64,000 bases of DNA from Entomortierella parvispora (lineage: Eukaryota > Mortierellomycota > Mortierellomycetes > Mortierellales > Mortierellaceae): contig OY752145.1 of the NCBI GenBank assembly GCA_963573315.1, forward strand, positions 1,116,001-1,180,000. Reading direction: 5' to 3'. Positions 1-11,317 of the stretch are shown here, piece after piece. A program made the position numbers and the translations under genes. Below the pieces are notes generated by a model. The model was given only the letters and a program-made list of their open reading frames with translations. It did not search any database and was not told where the DNA came from. Numbering within the stretch: position 1 is the first letter of the stretch; every line of letters starts with the position of its first letter.

Positions 1-652
1 TCAATTCGACCAACAGTCCCTCCTTGTTCAGGATCCCAGCTCCAATCGTCATGTCTGCCTGCACAATCAGTCCCAAGGCTCCGAATCCGGCCGATCGAGT
101 CTTGATCTTGTCAGATCCAATGTCGGTCAGAACAATCTCGATACTTTTGTCCCGAACAGCATCTTTGTTGGGGGCCATCTCAAAGGTTTTTGAGAGCAAG
201 ATCGCGACCATTGGCTTTATATCCGTGACAGCGCGTGTTGTCGTTGCTGCTGATGTCGCATTCATCTCTGAGATGGTGTTGCTGGGTAATCGGAGGATGA
301 TGGGGTAGATTCGGTGAGAAAGCAAGGCCTCTGCAAACGGGCTGTCGTTCATGACCATCCGCAAGAGTCCCTTCAAGATCGCGCCCTTGACCAGGAGAAG
401 ATCGGCAGCCTTCTTGCCGTCTTCATCTTCTGATGAGCTATTGCTTTCAAGTCGTGTGGCGCTGTGATCCAAAAAGAGATGCTGCCGGGTCCGAGCCAGG
501 TCCTTATCCGTGTCTGTGGTGGCTTTCGCAAGGGATGTGATGAGGGCCGACGAGAGTTCGTTAATCTGCGCCGGTAGGATATCTGACGAGACCTCCAGGA
601 CCTTAAGGAGGTCTGCGATTGGCGTCGGTTCGTCTTTCGCAGATGTTGACAT
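1..652 (-). CDS. Helical-repeat protein, N-terminal part (possibly UNC-45/She4-like)
   Basis: An uninterrupted frame runs leftward from the ATG at 652-650 (MSTSAKDEPTP) to the window edge, giving 217 residues with no stop, so only the N-terminal part is present. The sequence is rich in Leu/Ala amphipathic helices with an acidic Ser/Asp patch near residues 65-80 (NSSSEDEDGKK). The last part (RSAGFGALGLIVQAD) reads like an armadillo or HEAT helix. This is compatible with the UCS myosin-chaperone family (UNC-45/Cro1/She4), whose members are armadillo proteins, but no diagnostic motif is visible and the name is a guess. No intron is needed in the visible part. The start is the only upstream ATG of this frame before stops. 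Confidence 0.5.
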   Translation of the reverse strand, partial: MSTSAKDEPTPIADLLKVLEVSSDILPAQINELSSALITSLAKATTDTDKDLARTRQHLFLDHSATRLESNSSSEDEDGKKAADLLLVKGAILKGLLRMVMNDSPFAEALLSHRIYPIILRLPSNTISEMNATSAATTTRAVTDIKPMVAILLSKTFEMAPNKDAVRDKSIEIVLTDIGSDKIKTRSAGFGALGLIVQADMTIGAGILNKEGLLVEL

Positions 653-934
653 GGATGGTTCTTTGTTCTCGCGTTGTATGTGATCTGACAAGATGCCAGT
701 TCTGCATGCACGATGCATCATTGGGGGAGGCGCACAGGGCACCGAGGGGAAGCATCTGCGATATTTAACATACAAGCACGTGATTTAGGGTACGCGATGG
801 CAGAAACTATGCGAGTTTATTGGCAGAGCCACCTCGGTAGTTCTTGAGAATAGCAACGACAAAGGACTAATGCTGGGAATATGTGAGAGGCGCAAAATAA
901 CACGAGTGCCATGTGTGTAAAAAGCTCGGATATT

Positions 935-2175
935 TTAGTTCGCAGAGATGGCCTGAAGGTATGCCTTGCGGTAAGCATTCTCGTCGCAAGGACCTGTTGA
1001 GTAGAATGAGATAATATAAAGAACGAAAGAAAAGTTGTTAGAGAGGTACAAGAGTCCTGTCGTCAATTGGCCTTGCGAAAAGAATGAAAGTGATATATTG
1101 AATGATTTCCATTCAAAGGTCTTACGGTTAAGAGGGGTCCAGACGGGGTCCTCCTTGAACAGGCGCATGGCCTTGAGGTAGTTGTTGGTGTCGAGAGTGA
1201 AGCGGTGGTAAATTCCAGCAGGCTAGATTAACGTACAGAGCGCGTGAGTTTGACACATATTCAAAATCTCTATTGTTAGTTCTAGTGATGATGCCTTAGG
1301 AAGAGATAGGTTACATACCAAGACAATCAAGTCGCCAGACTCAACCTTGATGCGTACCCAACGATCTTGTTTGTCTATTTGCGTTCATATTCAATTGAGA
1401 GTCAACGGCAAGGTCCGGAGTATTCGAGATGAAGACGAACAGAGACAAAGAGCCGATACACACCTCTGATGTCGAAATAGCCAGTTCCCTCAAGAATTGC
1501 GCGGATTTCCTCATCCTCGTGCAGGTGCCTTCAAAAGAGCAAGGAAAAACAAAGATTAGGCACGCGGAAATCGATGTCAGGAAAGGAGGGGGCTTAGTCG
1601 ACTTTGAAGTGGGTCAAGAGGATTATCCATCCGGTTGTAAATGTGGCTGTTCTGTCCGTTGCGCCCCCTATGTCGTCCTGTCCACCAGTGCGGCCACCAC
1701 GACACTGCTGTTGTCATGCATACACATTGTTTAAAAATCTTGGTGGGAAAATTTAAAAAGTCCTGCTCATGGAGCAGAGTCCTTTCTAGGTCCAGTGGTG
1801 GGCGCCAATTTGTTCTTCCAGGCTATCAAACGTACTCTGCGAAGAAGGTCTTGATCTTCTCCTCAAAGACGGCGCCGAGACCCTCCTTCGAGACGGTGAT
1901 CTAAAACAATTGACGATTTTTAGTGGACTGTACTGTACAGTGAAGCTAAAGGACGCTGAGGACGGAGCGCTGCTATAACTACGCACCTGGTCGCGGTTCT
2001 TGTAGTTGCGATCCTCGCAAATTCTATCAATTTGCTCCTCAAAGTTCTCGCCTTTGAGCTTCCAGTAGAGAACTCCCGAGGCCGCAAGTTCCTCTGCGGA
2101 GACAGGGACCGAGGGCGAGAGCTCATGGGGCTCTCTGCAATCGGTGTCGAGGTTGTCGTAAAGGTAGGCGCGCAT
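935..2175 (-). CDS. ADI1: Acireductone dioxygenase (methionine salvage)
   Basis: Six exons: 2175-1987, 1900-1836, 1528-1464, 1374-1319, 1222-1126, 993-935; 176 residues, the usual family length. The protein starts MRAYLYDN and carries GVLYWKL, then the cupin metal site: His86 and His88 (HLHEDEE), Glu92 and His131 (AGIYHRF), matching the Fe/Ni ligands of the family. It ends [15 protein letters not shown]. The enzyme oxidises 1,2-dihydroxy-3-keto-5-methylthiopentene in the methionine salvage cycle, in cytosol or nucleus. All introns are GT-AG and the intron phases agree. The start ATG is the first in frame before an upstream low-complexity leader. The intron between exons 2 and 3 (307 nt) is long for this locus. 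The identification is secure; small shifts at exon edges are possible. Confidence 0.95.
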
Positions 2176-2523
2176 TGTGGTAAAATGTGGTAAGTGGATG
2201 TCAGAACGAGAGGGGGAGAAGAAGGAGGGGGAAAGAAGGTTGACGTGGGTCAGCAATGAGAGGAGCGTGAAAGAATAGTAAAGGAAGAAGGAGAAAAAAG
2301 AATGAATCCCGTTGCAGGGTCTTTTGTGCGAATGGACAGAAACGTCGGACACAGATTCCGCTGGGCACGCCAGTGTCCAAAGAAATGACAAATTTTTGTG
2401 GCTCTGCTTTTTTTTTTTTTTTTTTGACATCTTTATTGAACCGACGCCCTGTGGCCATGGGTGTTTTTGTTCACTTGGTTATGTTCTGCTCCTCGGAGGT
2501 TGGTACTCCCACTGTAGGCACTG
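2176..2523. promoter_or_regulatory. Intergenic leader of ADI1 and 3' flank of the coiled-coil gene
   Basis: These 348 bases lie between two minus-strand genes. The part next to the ADI1 start is purine-rich on the plus strand (CT-rich in the mRNA sense), a pattern repeated before many genes in this window. A T-run lies near 2409-2425. I see no gene here; open frames in it are low-complexity. Confidence 0.4.
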
Positions 2524-3331
2524 CTATGAACGGAAACCTTTAGGTCCCTGCAAGGTAAAGAAAAACTGATTAGAGGCCAATTACGAGTTTGGTGCTAGTC
2601 CAGACCACATACCATCTTTAATGACTCGAGTACGGCTTGGAGGGGCTTGAGGGCAGTGGATGACAGCTCTCGCTCGGCTTCGGTCACTCTGCTGTTCATC
2701 CGATCAACAGATCCCGCGACGCTGTCAACCAAGATCTAGTTGGTTGAAAGGTATTCCAACATGAGTGATTGATGTTATCCTACCAACTGGGAGGTATACC
2801 GTAGCCATTCTTTACCGCAAGGTCATCAATCTGCTGATACATTTGCTCCAGTGCCTTGGCGCCGGATATCAAAGCGGCCGTTTGTTCTCCTAATCCAGGA
2901 ATCTCTGACTGGATCTATATTACATAGAACCACGCGTTAGCCATGTCGCGCACTGGATTCGTGCAGCCTGGAGGGAGATGCTTTTAGCATGGGTATCCAT
3001 CCTACCTGTCCAAGTTGAGTTCTGATGCCATCCATTTGGAGAGCTACAGTTTGTATTTGTCCCTGCGCGTCTTTGATCTATGAGATGGGTGGTCGACTTG
3101 CGTCAGTTGCAAACTCTGCGATCTTACGCACATTCTATGAACGAGCTCATTGTCTAGCCTGAGCAGTTGGCCTAAATTCCTTACTGCTGGAGAAGAGAGC
3201 GACTCTATGCTGAACTCCCGAGCCAGTTCTGTTGACACGGCGTGAGCTGACTCCTGGCTTGTCATGATGGTGTTTGTTATGTTGTCATTGTTTCCCGTCT
3301 GTCCTTGAGCGATGATTGCGTTGGGTTCCAT
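2524..3331 (-). CDS. Small coiled-coil protein, candidate BLOC-1 subunit 4 (cappuccino-like)
   Basis: Five exons: 3331-3128, 3077-3006, 2914-2816, 2735-2613, 2547-2524; 173 residues in one continuous frame. The start is MEPNAIIAQG. The body is helical with heptad-like stretches (QMYQQIDDLAILVDSV, then RMNSRVTEAERELSS). Length and the order of a helical middle followed by an 'IDDL...MNSRV' coiled coil resemble BLOC1S4, a subunit of the complex that acts in endosome to lysosome-related organelle traffic. There is no catalytic motif to confirm this, so the assignment is tentative; it could be another small coiled-coil adaptor. The last exon encodes only seven residues (GPKGFRS) and is the least certain part. 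It is divergent from DML1, with 239 bp between the two start codons. Confidence 0.6.
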
Positions 3332-3570
3332 GTCCTGGGCTGTCAAGAGCAAGAGCGAGGTTGCATTGCCTGTCCTTTGGGAGTGGGGTATCAATGGATG
3401 GCTGAGCGAGCAAGCACGGAGGATGAGCCAGCGTTCAGAACTGTGCGAAGCGGAGCGTGACTTTGGTCCGCACGTCAATGCCTTCTGCAATTTTTTTTCT
3501 CCTTTTGTACTCGCACGTTTTATTCTTTGCGTTTCCATACCCAAACCACGATCCTGCAAATCGACCGGCC
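3332..3570. promoter_or_regulatory. Shared divergent promoter region (coiled-coil gene / DML1)
   Basis: These 239 bases separate the start codons of a minus-strand and a plus-strand gene. Both transcripts must start in or near this stretch unless leaders overlap. I see no clear TATA box; a T-run lies just upstream of the DML1 start (near 3490-3500). Confidence 0.45.
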
Positions 3571-6570
3571 ATGCATGAGATCATCACCCTCCAGTTTGGC
3601 CACTACGCCAACTTTGTTGGCACTCATTTCTGGAACACCCAGGTAAAGGAATTAACCCGCTGCATCCTTTCCTCTCATTCCTGGAAGGCTCTGGTTACTT
3701 TTGGTGGCGCTCACTCTTTTTTATTTTTATTTTTTTTTATCTTGCAGGAAGCGCACTTCAACTATCAGCAAGTAGGCGACGAAGAGGAACCGGCTCAGGA
3801 ACTCGTCAACCACGATTGTCTTTACCGCGTTGGCGTCACGCCAAAGGTGAGTAGCCCTTTGAACTTGAAAAACGGAACCCTGTCATTTCAGAAGACGTCA
3901 ATTGGCTAAGTTTTTTTTTCTTTCTCGCAAAACAAGGGTGTTGATACTTACACACCGAGAGCGCTGATATACGATCTGAAAGGTAATTACCACTAGCAGA
4001 GTCCTTGTACTCGAACATGTGCATCTATTTCCTGTACCTTCAAGCTTAATTTAACACTATCAATTTCCTAGGTGGGTTTGGATCGATCAAGAAATACAAG
4101 CTGTACGAGTCTCAACAAGCACAGCAGGACTATCAACAAAACTATGATCTGTCATGGTGAGTGTAGATTAGATCTAATGACTTCGCTTGTTTTACGGAGC
4201 CGACAATGTAGCGAGAGAAAGCTTTTTCAATTGATCCGCGCGCTAACTCTGGTATTAATAGGGACCCTTCCAAGATGGAGACGTTTAAAGAGCAGGAGTA
4301 CTCGAGGTCCGCCTATCAGCAGCATCTGGAGAACGAGGAACTCGGAGTATGTAAATTATACATACATACTGCAAATGATCCTGTTTTGTTTGCCACATCT
4401 CCCTAATCGTGTTCCGTCCTGATAGCTTGCAGCGGAAGAAGATGAGGATGATGTAGAGCTAAACGAGATCAGGACTTGGTCGGACTACAATCGTGTTTAT
4501 TTTCATCCAAAGTCTATGGTCACACTCTCTGGATACCAGATCGAGAGTGAATTCATGCCGTTTGACGTGTTTTCCTATGGAAGGGGCGCGTTCTTGGACA
4601 CAGAGAAGGTATTTTATTTTTATTTCAGAAATAGCCCCGTTGTGTATGTCCCGCGTGATGGAGGTCTAACTGTTCTGTTTTGTACATAGGAAAAGGAGAC
4701 ATACGATGAAAACTTTAGATTATTTACGGAGGAGTGTGATCAACTCCAGGTAAACTCCATGGCCCTAGTGCGACATCGGCGACTTACCGAGCTAGCCAAG
4801 ACTAACGTCATTTTCACTCTCAAAAAATAGGGCTTTCAAATCATGGCGGATGTCTTGGATGGTTGGGGCGGGTACGCGTCAAGTTACTTGGAAATGCTTC
4901 GTGAAGATTTCCCGAAGGCGTGTGTCGTTACATATGGACTGAGTGACGACTACATGGGACGACATGCAACGATGGTAACACGCCGGAGAAGAACTTTTAC
5001 TTTGAATCTGTGGATGACCATATCTCTACAGCCATTTCTCACTCCCTGGTTCCAATTTCATAGAGAGAAAAACAAACTACGGCGGCAAATGAAGCGCTTG
5101 CATTTGCGAATCTTTCCAGCCTGTCGTCACTCTATATCCCAGTTCGAGCACCAACAAAGTCCAGCCTCGAACCTCAAGGCTGGTCGAAGAACATGAGGAT
5201 AGACGTGAGTGTTATTGTCGGGAAGGCATTCTTCGGATCAAATTCAATTGCGTCTCATACTTTGTACCGTCCCCCATTTTAGCCCTCTAACAGATACCAC
5301 ACCAGTGCACTGATTTCCGCTGGCATTGATTCGGCATTGTTACCATGCAGGTAAAGGACATGTTCTGAAATGGAACGAAGTGAATGAAAGAATGAAAGAG
5401 TGAACCTCACCATGAACTTCTTTTCCATTAGGCTGAAACGAGGAGCTGTCTTCATGTCAGATATGATTGGGTCTCTCAACTGGAGAAACATTACGACCAT
5501 TGGGACGCTATCAGTCGGATTACCGTTCCCTTTTGGCGCAAACGCGTTGCCTAAACTCACAGGAAAGCAATCACCTCTGCTGGATCTGTCTTCGAGAAAG
5601 TTGGACGAGGTTAGTTTTAGTTGGACAGTGGATGAACATACCTGTAATAATCTACAAGTTCTCCTGCTTATTCTCTCTCTTCTATATTTCGTAGGACGAC
5701 CAAGTTTTTTCACAGTCTGTAGTTCTGCGTGGTCTCGAGATTAACCAGTTTGAGCGCTATGCCAGGGGGTAAGAAAATGTCGCGCACGAAAAAAATAACG
5801 AGGACGGTTTGCTTGCCTTGTCATACTAACATGATCCTTTGAATACTCACCGAATCCAGAACCCAATATACACCTTTGGAGGTAGTGGATGAAATGTTGG
5901 ACTCGTTGCCTATTGGAAAGTCTCTTGGCGATTTGAAGTAAGTTGGTGCACTCAATAGCAGGGATATTTGCTTTCTCTATATGATCATTGCCCACGTTAA
6001 TTTCTCTCACAATTTCCCTCCTTCAGGATCAAGACGGCATTCAAATACCCGATCCCAACTTCCTTCCCTCGATTCTTCCAGGGACTGACCCAGAACGGCT
6101 ATCAAAACCAAGAGTATGACGTTGAGTTTGCATCTATAGATCACAGGGGATGGGAAGGATTTAACCAAACGCTCTCGACTTTTTTTTTCCTTCTTTCTTG
6201 ACTTGTAGAAGCTCTGCACCCAACCTTCGCAAGGATGGAACCAGTAAAGGTAACATTTAATCATCAACCAGAGCCTCAATGTTCTTGTTCTTCCAGGTTT
6301 GATTCTTGCCGTGTCGAATTTGATTCTTGCCGTGTCTAACTTCAATGTCTCTTACTTTCCAAAACAGTTGATTCCGTTCCAATGATCTCGAGACTGGCAG
6401 TGTCGACGTCGACGCGTTGGCACCTGCAGTCCCTCTCTGAATCAATCAAACGCATTGATCTTAGACGGCTTCCACAGTTTGAGGGTGATGGAAGTGGAGG
6501 AGTGAATCAGGAGGAATTTGATGAAGTCAAAGAAAAGCTCTTGGACATGTATGATATTTACAACGAATAA
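3571..6570 (+). CDS. DML1: DML1/Misato-family protein
   Basis: Sixteen exons: 3571-3642, 3748-3846, 3937-3982, 4072-4156, 4262-4346, 4426-4608, 4690-4749, 4831-4974, 5064-5204, 5283-5350, 5432-5609, 5695-5768, 5860-5937, 6027-6113, 6209-6249, 6368-6570; 547 residues, all phases consistent. The N-terminus MHEIITLQFGHYANFVGTHF is the family signature (Misato segment II). A tubulin-like part follows (GFQIMADVLDGWGGYASSY, compare the tubulin nucleotide loop region). Family members act in mitochondrial distribution and DNA inheritance and in chromosome segregation. It is the most intron-dense gene of the window. It converges on the nuclease gene, with only 44 bp between the two stop codons. Confidence 0.93.
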
Positions 6571-6614
6571 ATCATTAATGTAATCAATTCGAATGTGCTA
6601 TTGCTCTTGTCCCA

Positions 6615-9068
6615 TCATAGCTTCATCTCGTTTTCAAAACCAAGGGTACTACTAAACGGATTTGAATTGAATGGGTCTGAAACAAAAGGATCTTCCCCAA
6701 GGCCCGTTGGTTCCAGTCCTGTAGAGCCATATGTCTCCAGCTCCTTTACAAGCTCCATCCGGACTTGAAGCGGATTGATATCGTATTTCAACAGGAGTTC
6801 TGTTAGCTGTGGTTGCTGCTCTGCCTTGCGCTGGTAGACTTGTGGATCGTTGGGAACGGAGGGTAAGCGATCAAAAACGCGGCGAGCGTGGTCATATAAA
6901 AAGTCGTCCTGCGCCTTGTACTCCGTATTCGCCATGATAGATTCTATGCTGCCAAAGTTTTGGATCAGCTTTACAGCTCTGAACGGTCCAACGCCTTCCA
7001 ATTTCTAGATGCAATTGGGACAGTTGATAGAAGTGGGTCGAAACAGGTCAATAGCAGTGTCAATTAAAGCCTCTTCTCATCCTAAGCGTGTCGTTAAATG
7101 TTACCCCTGAAAAATCTGTGCCACACAGGATACAGAAATCCCTGAAAGCATCCCGACTTAGACCCAAGCTCGCGTGCGCTAGTGCCGGGTTGATCTCCAG
7201 AATATCTTTGTTGTTTCCACTGCCTACTTGACGCAACAAGATCCCATTTCCAAAAACTGCCGTGTCGGTATCCTCACTGATTGTCCCATCAGCTAACCCC
7301 AGCGTTACCAGTCGCGCACAAACCGATTCAGCCTCTGCATCTTGAGCCTCGATAACAGATTGTCCCATGGCTCGCAACAAATCCTTGCACGATACAACCA
7401 AAGGCCGCGTAACCCGCATTGTCCGTCTCTCCAGAGTCATGAGAATGGATTGATGAGCCGACAGGATGTTCTTTAGAGTAGATCGAAGATTGCGGTTTTC
7501 TTCCAGTTCACTACTTGTTGCAGAATCTCCCAGAACCTGCCTGATGTTTTCCGAAGAGGCTTTGGTGTCATCCATAGAGGCCGACTTCTTGGTTTCAGCG
7601 CGCTCATCAAGCTCTCCCATTGTGATCGCGTCAGAGCCCCCGTTCATATCTTTACCGTCTTTATCTAACCATCCATCCTGCTGAGTCGTCGTGCTATCAA
7701 TTGCCTCGGTCCCTGGTTGAGTGTTTGAAGCGTTCTCGAACACAGACACTTTCTCTTCCCATACATCCTCTTCCGTCTTTGTGTAGCCACTTGATCCTAT
7801 GTCTGCGTCCTCTCCCAAGCTAATTTCCGATGAAACAGCTTTCAAAGGCTGTTCTTTTGTCTTCAGACGATATACCTCTTTGATATCCCTGACAAGTTTC
7901 TGCTCCAGCGCGCTCAACGCCTTTTGTCGCTGATTCAAATTCTCTTGGAGCAAGAAGTTTTGACCTGAGGGGCTTTCCATAGATCTCACAAACTGCACAA
8001 GAGCAGCATGGACCTTTTCCTGGACGCGACGATCGAAACCAGGGCTTGTGGGATCACCAAAGTCCAAGCGAGCGAGTTCAGCGGCCGGGATTAGATATTG
8101 AATACTAGTGCCTGTCCTGATATCCTTCAAGAGTGTAGGATCTAATTCGTTATCCGTATCCCCCTGCTCCCTCCATGACAGATATGGGACCAAGTCTAGA
8201 TCCATCACACTGTCAAGGTCGAGGTGCGGACTCTCAGGAATATCCAGGTCATGTTCCAAAGGCTCGTCCACTAAGCTCATGACCAACTGACTTTTTGCGT
8301 CACCTTCACTTCCCCGATCTATCACAAGACCTGAAATACCTTCGAATTCCGGAAGGTCCTGGTCTGAGAGATCTCGTAGTTCCCAGAGCCAGCCTGCTTC
8401 AACATTCTCGTCCTCATCTTCGTGCAAAAAGCTCATATCATCCAGAGGCTCCAAAGCCGAGATCGTGCGCAAGGTAGCCTGTCCCGAAGAAGGCTCCTCT
8501 CTAGGGCCATTACTTGATGATGTTGTGTCAGCAGTTGTCGCGGAGGGGTTTGAAAGAGTGGCGGGTACATTCTCCAAAAATTCGGACAACTGCTTGTCGG
8601 TCCAGGTTTTTAAGACCATAGCAGGGCCTTTGAGCCCGCCAATTCGTTTCTTGCGCTTCATTTCGAGAAGAAAAGATTTTTGAACCTTTTCCTTGGCTAT
8701 TTCCCGCCGTTCAGTTTCGCGTTGTTTCTCAAGGATACGACCCTCCATGTCAAACACAAAAATGGGTTTGATCCCATTCAGCTCAAGGTAGAGACTGAGT
8801 CGGTGAACGCCCCTTTGGACGCGTGCAGGATGTGGGTCTAGTCCATAGACTGTGTGACATTTCAATAAAGAAAGAGTTAGATCTGTGCTTTTTTCCAACG
8901 GCTGTCCGTGACAGGCAAACAGGGACATCTGTATAACGTACTGAAGCGATTGAGGAAGCAACTGACATCGACGGCGAGGGTTCGACCGCTGTAGTGGGTT
9001 ATTTGTCGCGCACGCACAGAGTCTGGTGCGAGTCGCTGCAAGAGCGCAGTTAAGCCTCGGACACCCAT
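6615..9068 (-). CDS. Rad2/XPG-family structure-specific nuclease with long acidic spacer
   Basis: Three exons: 9068-8942, 8849-7105, 7004-6615; 753 residues. The N-domain starts MGVRGLTALLQRLAP and has Asp34 (LAVDVSC) and Asp76 (IFVFDMEGR). The I-domain near residues 540-625 has Glu548 and Glu550 (DAEAESVCARL), Asp569 and Asp571 (SEDTDTAVFG) and Asp621 (CGTDFSG). A helix-hairpin segment follows (LEGVGPFRAVKLIQNFG). All seven catalytic carboxylates of the FEN1/XPG family are therefore present. About 460 residues lie between the two domains, acidic and rich in Ser/Asp/Glu; FEN1 has almost no spacer here and XPG/Rad2 has a long one. The C-terminus carries two DPF and one NPF motif. The architecture is XPG-like, but I cannot say which paralog it is. 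The first intron join (LNRF to IYGLD) restores the family sequence. Confidence 0.88.
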
Positions 9069-9376
9069 GGGTGACGGAACTGATTCAAAAAAGACGGAAT
9101 GAGAAGGCGGGTTTCTGGCAACGTCGCTGACGCAGCTCGAATCGAAGAGAGAATGGGGGGGCAGAGGAGGGTCTTCGTGACTGGGAATGAACAAAACGGT
9201 GGTGATGAATGAAGGGACAGATGTAATGAGGAGAAGGAATGAAGAACGGACGGAACACCCCTTTTGAGCTGAAAGGAGAGGGTCCCGTTTATTGGTGGCG
9301 TTTTCTGCTCCATCCTCCTCTTCCTTTTCTTCTCGGTCCCACCTTTCTTCCTTCGTCCTTCGTGCCAGATCCAGAG
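9069..9376. promoter_or_regulatory. Divergent promoter region (nuclease / helical protein)
   Basis: These 308 bases separate the two divergent start codons. Both ends are GA- or CT-rich, and I see no recognisable core element. Long open frames cross the region on both strands but have no coherent domain. Confidence 0.4.
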
Positions 9377-11091
9377 ATGCGCGGCAGACTCCCAGCGGCT
9401 CCTCCAGAGCCAACTCCACCTCCGGTGCCGCCACCACTGCCGTTGGCGTACCCCGCTCTGGCCACCACGGCAGTGTTATCCACTTGTCCTGAGCAAGTCT
9501 GTCTGCAAGAGTTCGAGCTGGAAGCAGAGGAGCATCTCGCAAAAGTCCTCGCCTTCACTCCAGTTCCTTTGCCAACCTACACTCTCACTTTACGTGAGCA
9601 AAAGGATCTTCTTGATGTCGCCATGATCATCAGTCAGGACATGCAAAAGCTACAGCATGGACTCGGTAAAAAAAACCCCCCATGCGCCCTTCGATCCAGT
9701 TACTGCTTTCGCCTCAAATCAACAGACTGAGCTCGAGAATACACTCTTTTCTCATCCGACATAACATAGCCCGAGCCGGTCGACCACCAGATGAACGCGA
9801 TGGAGACTACACTCCAGCGCCCGACTGGGATAGAGAATTCCTTGAGGCTTTGGTTCAGCAATGGCACGAGCCTGTATCAGTAACATCTGATTATTATTTG
9901 CTTCGTTCGATGTGTATATACGCACTCGGAAGTTCCATTCAGGTTTCTGTCCTTGGTAAAGACCATGTCAGTAGATACATGAGTATGGCCTTGACTCTTG
10001 CCCAAAAGGCGCTTGTTGAACTACAGATAGTGATCGGGGGCAATGATCAAGCGCTGGATCGATATTGGCGGTATCACACGATCATCGCCTACATTGAGCA
10101 GAAGCAGGTTTGATATTCAGCTGATCAAGCCATGCCATGAAATCTTGTGCTTTGGGTTCTTTCGCTTTCTCTTACATCGTTTATTTTCCATGTACGTCAG
10201 GCCATGGCCGTTATAAACGAGATAAAGGAATACGAGCAATGCACAGGTCTCGACGCCTCTGAGGAACTCTACAAGAGCGCAGAGTTGACAGTCTTTCAGG
10301 CCAAGAGATCCTTTCGTCGAGGCATGAGGTACTATCCATTCGTACCAGGAACAGAGAGCGCCTTTTGCAAGGCCCAAGAGTGGAGTAATCTTGCAGCTGT
10401 GATCGAGTCTTACACCGGCGTATTGAGAGATCTTCAGGATCGCAAAACTGCAACGCTGCAGGTTATCCAAGTGCTCGAGAATGCTCTTTCGGAAGATCAG
10501 GGCCCAATGTTGGACTATATCACTCGGATCTCGAAAGCGCATCTGGGTCTAGCAGAATGGATTTATGATAATCCGGAAGATAGACCGCTGCTTGTTCCTA
10601 AAAGAACATCCCTCTTTTTGGACATGCAGCGATCTGCTGTTACCGGTAATGTTTTCGAGTATCGTCCTAGCGATGTTTATTGTGGCTAATATATCAAGGA
10701 GTCTAGTGAACTATGAATTAACGCGATCCTCTTAGCTCTTCACTATGCAAGACGTGCCCTGAGATTAGCAATGGATAAAGATGTGCACCCCACGCACTTT
10801 TATCAGGTAAGCCCTCAAAGCATCTCATGACTGTGCTCAGACTGAAGAGATGTTGACCGTTTGGTATGTCGATAGTTGATCGATTCTCTGTACCTGATGA
10901 CCTTGGTCTGTGTGGCTCCAGAGTTGGTCCACGCCTACAGCCGAGAGGCTGCAAAGTGGGTGGAGCAGTTAGGAATCGCATTCCCTGAGCACACGATCGA
11001 GCCCTCGTACCTCCACGCGTCTCGGTTGATGGCATCCAAAGACCAAGCCATGCAGGCACTTGCCGCGACGAGTGCGCCACCAATTTCTTGA
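9377..11091 (+). CDS. Unrecognised helical (TPR-like) protein
   Basis: Five exons: 9377-9665, 9770-10107, 10201-10645, 10736-10806, 10876-11091; 452 residues, phases consistent. I do not recognise the family. The N-terminus is Pro-rich (PPEPTPPPVPPPLPLAYP) and is followed by a helical segment (TLREQKDLLDVAMIISQDMQ). The rest is all-helical with Tyr/Ala/Leu spacing typical of tetratricopeptide-like solenoids, for example YYLLRSMCIYALGSS, KSAELTVFQAKRSF and ALHYARRALRLAMDK. There is no signal peptide, membrane segment, Cys cluster or catalytic motif. The ATG at 9377 is the most likely start because the upstream frame is low-complexity and crosses the promoter, but a slightly earlier start is not excluded. 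It sits 226 bp upstream of mitochondrial EF-G2 on the same strand; no functional link is implied. Confidence 0.8.
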
Positions 11092-11317
11092 AAGGGAAGA
11101 ATTAAAAAAAAACAAGCAGTCCTGTCCTATCCGACTTGTGTGCCCCGAGCGTGGGTTGCGCGGGAATATCTCTTTCTTCCTTGCGGACGCTGACTCTACA
11201 ACGACACCCAAGGGCGAACGATAACGACGAGACGATAGCCAAATCAATTTTCAGGACAACCAGCCAGCACTTTACACTCTCATTCTCTCATTCGTCAGCC
11301 GAGGCAAAAAAGAGGGG

